DNA from: an uncultured Clostridia bacterium
GTDB taxonomy: Bacteria; Bacillota; Clostridia; Christensenellales; Aristaeellaceae
DNA: 61,353 nucleotides
Assembly: GCA_934631985.1 (NCBI GenBank)
Contig: CAKTYE010000007.1
Location: 1 to 61,353, forward strand
Direction of reading: 5' to 3'
The notes under the pieces were generated by a model. The model made no database searches and was not told the DNA's origin. It was given only the letters and a program-made list of their open reading frames with translations. This document shows positions 57,694-61,353 of the stretch, one piece after another. The translations under genes were made by a program, and so were the position numbers. How positions within the stretch are numbered: position 1 is the stretch's first letter; the number at the start of each line of letters is the position of its first letter.

Positions 57694-57760
57694 CCCCCAT
57701 GCATTGACTTTTACGGTGCTTTTCCGTAAGATAAAGTCAGCACATGCATGGGGGTCTTTT
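57694..57760 (+). terminator. Composite element: nrdG terminator, next promoter and ribosome binding site
   Basis: An 11-bp outer stem CCCCCATGCAT/ATGCATGGGGG (57694-57704, 57744-57754), a middle stem TGACTTT/AAAGTCA and an inner stem TACGG/CCGTA make one long hairpin, then TCTTTTT. Inside is a promoter TTGACT, 17 nt, TAAGAT (57704-57732). The GGGGG of the last arm is the ribosome binding site of the L,D-transpeptidase gene. Confidence 0.75.
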
Positions 57761-57761
57761 T

Positions 57762-59153
57762 ATGCGAAAATGGCTTTGCGCGTTCTTCCTGACCATCTGC
57801 CTGCTGACAGGTGTTGCTATCGCAGAAGCTGCCGAATGTACACTTTCCGCACCGGGAACCGTTACGGGCTTTGCGGAAAATCCCATCGTTCTTACAACGC
57901 CGCAGGCTGGTACCGTGACCCTTGCCTTGCAGAACGATCTGGGGCGAGAATGTCTGCGCATTGCCACGGACGCGCCCATTGTTCCCGGGACAAATACCTT
58001 TTCTTGGGACGGCCTGGGCTATTATCAGGAGCAACTGGAACACATGACCTACACGCTGACCGCGCATATCGTTACACCTGCCGAGACCTATGACCTTTCT
58101 CAACCCGTACGTGTTGGCCTAAGCCGTCAGGCCGTCGTCATGGCGCTTGCCAACAGCCGCGTACTTTATCAGGGCGGCGGTCAGTCTTGGTTCACCGAGG
58201 TCAAGCTCATCCGCAAAGGAACGCTGTGCATTGCCTATTACCGTGCCGATAATTTGGAAAACTGCCTGTACCTTCAGCGCAAGGAGATCGGCAATTACCG
58301 CATTCACAACCATAAATGGGATGGAAAACTGCACGGCAAGGCCGTTGTACCCGGGGACTATGTGCTGCGCTTTTATGCCGAGGAATCCCCCGACATTGTG
58401 CTTGAAGTGGCTGTCACTGTTGTTGCAGGGGCCTATGTCTCCCCTGCCTTGACGGTCAGCGGTGCTTATTTGCCCAGCCGTGACGCCACCGATGCGGAGC
58501 TTTGGGCCTGGATGCAGCAGCCGATCACCGTCAGCACACTGAAAAATCTTTCCCATCAGAAGCTCTACGCCGCACCTGATCGCCGCAGCAAATCGCTCGG
58601 CACCATCCATGGGCAGTCGCAGGGTGTGCAGGTTTTAGAGCCGCCCGCCAACGGCTGGGTCAAGGTAGGCGCATACACTCACGAAAGCGGTGCCTGGACT
58701 GAGGGCTATGTGCAGGCAGACCGTCTGACTACCATACCGCCACAGGGGGATTATGGTCTATTGCTGGACAAGCAGGCGCAAACACTTGCCGTGTTTTATC
58801 AGGGCGAGCGGTTAGCGACCTTTTCCATCAGCACCGGGCTTGCCCGAAAGGGGCATCCCGAGTATGAAACACCTGCGGGGATGTATCTCACGCTGGAGCA
58901 TATGCAGGATTACTCCCTTGCCGGAAACAATTATGACCATGTGATCCGCTACGACGGCGGCAACCTGCTGCACCAGTGCGCCTATCGCATGCGGCAGGGC
59001 TGGCGGGACTATACAGCACAGGCAGAGCTGCTTGGCAGCAAGGCCTCCCACGGCTGCATTCGACTGCCTTATGATGGTGCGGACGGTTTTACGGCCTATT
59101 GGCTGTGGACGCATGTGCCTTATGGGACAAAGCTGATTATTTGGGAGAAATGA
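57762..59153 (+). CDS. Secreted L,D-transpeptidase (YkuD) with SH3 domain
   Basis: 463 residues. Signal peptide (MRKWLCAFFLTICLLTGVAI, cleaved near AEA). Two beta-rich modules follow, then an SH3-like domain around 270-335 (LYAAPDRRSKSLGTIHGQSQ) and a YkuD catalytic domain at the C-terminus with HGC motif SHGCIRL (Cys432). It makes 3-3 peptidoglycan cross-links or attaches proteins to the wall. GGGGG is 7 nt before the ATG; an upstream in-frame ATG is inside the terminator stem. It converges on the SH3-repeat gene, with a similar MRKWL signal start. Confidence 0.9.
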   Translation: MRKWLCAFFLTICLLTGVAIAEAAECTLSAPGTVTGFAENPIVLTTPQAGTVTLALQNDLGRECLRIATDAPIVPGTNTFSWDGLGYYQEQLEHMTYTLTAHIVTPAETYDLSQPVRVGLSRQAVVMALANSRVLYQGGGQSWFTEVKLIRKGTLCIAYYRADNLENCLYLQRKEIGNYRIHNHKWDGKLHGKAVVPGDYVLRFYAEESPDIVLEVAVTVVAGAYVSPALTVSGAYLPSRDATDAELWAWMQQPITVSTLKNLSHQKLYAAPDRRSKSLGTIHGQSQGVQVLEPPANGWVKVGAYTHESGAWTEGYVQADRLTTIPPQGDYGLLLDKQAQTLAVFYQGERLATFSISTGLARKGHPEYETPAGMYLTLEHMQDYSLAGNNYDHVIRYDGGNLLHQCAYRMRQGWRDYTAQAELLGSKASHGCIRLPYDGADGFTAYWLWTHVPYGTKLIIWEK

Positions 59154-59169
59154 AAAAAAGCCCCACACG

Positions 59170-59206
59170 AAAAGGGCAGGCGCATTTTCCCACGCCTGCC
59201 CCTTTT
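59170..59206. terminator. Terminator between L,D-transpeptidase and SH3-repeat genes
   Basis: Stem AAAAGGGCAGGCG / CGCCTGCCCCTTTT with one bulge, T-rich to the right. Confidence 0.8.
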
Positions 59207-59224
59207 CTATGCAGTATTTCCCGC

Positions 59225-60154
59225 TTACTTCAGGAATGTCGAATACATATACCCATACTGGCTGCCCGTATAGACATAGAACCAGTGGTCATAGGTTTCG
59301 CCCAGCACCGTCACGGTGGTGCCATTGTACAGGCGGCCCAGTGATTGAGAAGCCGTCGTTGATTCCGTCCGCAGGTTCACCCAGCTGCTGTATGCATTGC
59401 TGACGCGCATGGTGGGCTGTTTGGAGGTAACATTGCCATCCCAGCTAAGATAGCTTGCGCTGATGTAGCCATCCACCATGCCGATGGTCACGGGAATCCA
59501 GCCTGTGCGCGCATTCGAGCGCAGCGTCACCGTCGTTCCCTGATAATACAGACCCAATGACTTCGCGCTGGTGGACTGCCCGGCACGCAGGTTTACACGG
59601 TCAGCCGTTCTGCCGTTGATCACCGCCGTGCCATAGCCCACCGCTGCACCCGTGCCAATGCTGCCGCTTCCGCTGGTGCTGCCGCCGTTCACTTGAAGAA
59701 CATTAGCAGGCACATAGCCTGTCTGACCGCCCACCAGTACATAATACCACTGACCGCTGGTCTCACCCAGCACTGTCATGTTCATGCCCGCAGCGCAGGA
59801 CATCAGCACCGTGCCATACTGCGGCTCTGCATAGACGGACGCGGGGCTTAACAGCGTACCTGTCGGCAGTGCAGAGGGCGTTTTCGTGATGTACTTCGTC
59901 ATCATGTAGCCCACCTGTGTGCCGACATAGACCTGTGTCCAGCCGCCGCCCACATCGCCCAGGCACACCACCGGCGTACCCGTATAGAACACGCCCAAGG
60001 AGCTGCTGTTCGTGGTCGCATTTGCGCGAAGGTTCACGCGGTTTGCGGTGACGCCATTCACAATGCCATAATAGGCGCTTTCCGCCTGCGCTGCCGTGAC
60101 TGTTACACTTAAAAGCAGTACACAGGCCAAAAGCAGGCTCAACCATTTCCTCAT
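59225..60154 (-). CDS. Secreted SH3-repeat protein
   Basis: 309 residues. Signal peptide MRKWLSLLLACVLLLSVTVT (cleaved near AQA-ES), then four SH3_3-type units: RVNLRANATTNSSSLGVFYT, SVYAEPQYGTVLMSC, RVNLRAGQSTSAKSLGLYYQ and WVNLRTESTTASQSLGRLYN. No catalytic domain. Such units bind peptidoglycan peptide stems, so it may help the L,D-transpeptidase or organise the wall. GGGAGGG is 7 nt before the ATG; the 15-residue upstream extension is not signal-like. Confidence 0.88.
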   Translation of the reverse strand: MRKWLSLLLACVLLLSVTVTAAQAESAYYGIVNGVTANRVNLRANATTNSSSLGVFYTGTPVVCLGDVGGGWTQVYVGTQVGYMMTKYITKTPSALPTGTLLSPASVYAEPQYGTVLMSCAAGMNMTVLGETSGQWYYVLVGGQTGYVPANVLQVNGGSTSGSGSIGTGAAVGYGTAVINGRTADRVNLRAGQSTSAKSLGLYYQGTTVTLRSNARTGWIPVTIGMVDGYISASYLSWDGNVTSKQPTMRVSNAYSSWVNLRTESTTASQSLGRLYNGTTVTVLGETYDHWFYVYTGSQYGYMYSTFLK

Positions 60155-60271
60155 ACTTCTACCCTCCCGATTTTCCTCTTGTTCCCGCTGCTTTCGCACC
60201 GTTCATCTATATAACGCGCAATTTTCCTGTTTCTTCCTGCGCACGAAAAAATCCTTTCCTGCATAGGAAAA

Positions 60272-60296
60272 GCCCCTCCTCGCTGGGAGGAGGGGC
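60272..60296 (-). terminator. Terminator of the sugar ABC ATPase gene
   Basis: Ten-bp stem GCCCCTCCTC / GAGGAGGGGC with a 5-nt loop, then TTTTCC on the minus strand, 20 nt past the stop. Confidence 0.85.
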
Positions 60297-60315
60297 GCTT
60301 GCTTCGCAACAGAGC

Positions 60316-61353
60316 TTAGCGAGACATAATGGTCTTCTCGGTCTCCTTGTCGAAGAAGTGCAGGTGGTTCACATCGAAGGCGATCTTGATGGAGCTGCCG
60401 GCACGGCTGGAGGTACGAGGATCCACGCGGGCGATGATGTTGTCATCCTTGCCGCTGGTCTTCAGGTACAGATAGGTCTCGGAACCCATCAGCTCAGTCA
60501 CTTCAACGTTCACATCGATGGTGGCATTGGCATAGGTCTGCAAGAACACAGGCTCATCGTGGATGTTCTCGGGACGGATGCCCATGACAACTTCCTTGCC
60601 GATGTAGCTCTCGTCGATGAACTTGGAAACCTTGGAGTTCGGCACCACGATCTTGTTGTCACCAAAGCGGGCAACCACATCCTGGCCTTCCTTGCTTAGT
60701 TTCGCGTTGAAGAAGTTCATCTGGGGGCTGCCAATGAAGCCGGCGACGAACTGGTTGGTGGGATAGTCATACAGGTTCTGGGGAGTATCCACCTGCTGCA
60801 CAAAGCCATCCTTCATAACCACGATACGGCTGGCCATGGTCATGGCCTCGGTCTGGTCGTGAGTAACGTAGATGAAGGTGGTCTGCAAACGCTGATGCAG
60901 CTTGGTGATCTCGGTACGCATCGCGACACGCAGCTTCGCGTCCAGGTTGGACAGAGGCTCGTCGAACAGGAAGACCTTAGGCTCACGGACGATAGCACGG
61001 CCCAGAGCAACACGCTGACGCTGACCACCGGACAGCGCCTTGGGCTTACGGTTCAGCAGGTGCGCAATGTCCAGAATCTTGGCGGCTTCTTCCACGCGGC
61101 GCTTGATCTCATCCTTGGGGGTCTTACGCAGTTTCAGGCCGAACGCCATGTTGTCAAACACGGTCATATGGGGATACAGGGCGTAGTTCTGGAACACCAT
61201 GGCGATGTCGCGATCCTTGGGGGCCACATCGTTCACCAGCTTGTCGCCGATGTACAGCTCGCCGTCGGAAATTTCTTCCAGACCGGCGACCATGCGCAGG
61301 GTGGTGGACTTACCGCAGCCGGAAGGTCCGACCAGCACGATGAATTCCTTGTC
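60316..61353 (-). CDS. Carbohydrate ABC transporter ATPase (UgpC/MsmK family), N-terminus cut
   Basis: 345 residues are present; only about 20-25 N-terminal ones are missing. Walker A GPSGCGKST, Q-loop VFQNYALYPHMTV, signature LSGGQRQRVALGRAI, Walker B VFLFDEPLSNLDAKL and H-loop YVTHDQTEA. The C-terminal 110 residues are a TOBE/MalK-type regulatory domain with GIRPENIHDEPV. In Firmicutes a single such ATPase often serves several sugar importers. The partner permeases are not in the window. Confidence 0.95.
   Translation of the reverse strand, partial: DKEFIVLVGPSGCGKSTTLRMVAGLEEISDGELYIGDKLVNDVAPKDRDIAMVFQNYALYPHMTVFDNMAFGLKLRKTPKDEIKRRVEEAAKILDIAHLLNRKPKALSGGQRQRVALGRAIVREPKVFLFDEPLSNLDAKLRVAMRTEITKLHQRLQTTFIYVTHDQTEAMTMASRIVVMKDGFVQQVDTPQNLYDYPTNQFVAGFIGSPQMNFFNAKLSKEGQDVVARFGDNKIVVPNSKVSKFIDESYIGKEVVMGIRPENIHDEPVFLQTYANATIDVNVEVTELMGSETYLYLKTSGKDDNIIARVDPRTSSRAGSSIKIAFDVNHLHFFDKETEKTIMSR

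Noticed and set aside
1..61353. tRNA or rRNA genes, CRISPR arrays, insertion sequences, integrases, origins
   Set aside because: I looked through the intergenic stretches on both strands and saw no cloverleaf, repeat-spacer array, transposase or integrase gene.

Overview
The window reads as chromosomal DNA of a strictly anaerobic, fermentative, Gram-positive bacterium of the Clostridia. The grounds are pyruvate:ferredoxin oxidoreductase, pyruvate formate-lyase, [FeFe]-hydrogenases, class III ribonucleotide reductase, class III fructose-bisphosphatase, sortase-free Ig-like surface proteins, a SpoIVFA/SpoIVFB-like pair and strong AAGGAGG ribosome binding sites. Base composition looks like high-50s % G+C by eye. 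No rRNA, tRNA, CRISPR array, integrase or transposase was seen. Genus cannot be fixed from this sequence.

Layout. 1-6.3 kb: pyruvate dissimilation (truncated PFOR; pflB-pflA). 6.5-10.4 kb: small XRE regulator, flavoprotein, Tex. 10.5-15.2 kb: yerC-pcrA-ligA replication/repair operon. 15.5-18.2 kb: secG, DUF1653 protein, lipid kinase, acidic repeat protein. 18.2-19.7 kb: ECF sigma with a membrane partner. 20.1-24.8 kb: a four-gene [FeFe]-hydrogenase/SpoIIE-phosphatase operon. 24.9-28.1 kb: a three-gene operon with ZorA/ZorB (MotA/MotB)-like ion-motor proteins. 28.3-32.4 kb: MarR regulator, Ig-like surface protein, second ECF sigma/partner pair. 32.5-38.7 kb: MarR-FtsH-ABC-ABC operon with a perfect sigma-A promoter and a palindromic operator. 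38.8-39.1 kb: noncoding block with three consecutive hairpins. 39.1-49.5 kb: GH20 enzyme, nucleotide-sugar dehydratase, fbp, rplS, SpoIVFA/SpoIVFB-like pair, feoB. 49.5-54.7 kb: MetQ-like binding protein behind a leader-peptide attenuator, MFS transporter, a Tag glycosylase interrupted by TAG, a solute-binding lipoprotein, a Crp/Fnr regulator. 54.8-61.3 kb: nrdD-nrdG, L,D-transpeptidase, SH3-repeat protein, and a truncated sugar ABC ATPase.

How the genes fit together. PFOR and PFL give two oxygen-sensitive routes from pyruvate to acetyl-CoA; the hydrogenase operon reoxidises or senses reduced ferredoxin; NrdDG makes deoxynucleotides without oxygen. Envelope genes recur (two SH3-containing wall proteins, Ig-like protein, OmpA-domain motor, polysaccharide dehydratase), as do paired regulators with overlapping genes.

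Most notable observations: (1) a 27-codon leader peptide with 8 Met and 4 Cys codons ahead of a metQ-like gene, with promoter, terminator and a perfect 9-bp antiterminator, i.e. a classical ribosome-mediated attenuator for sulfur amino acids; (2) an isolated ZorAB-like motor operon with an extra exported component and long coiled coils; (3) none of 46 complete genes ends in TAG (28 TAA, 18 TGA), while the tag gene contains a single in-frame TAG with no other damage; (4) terminator stems whose 3' arm doubles as the next gene's ribosome binding site.
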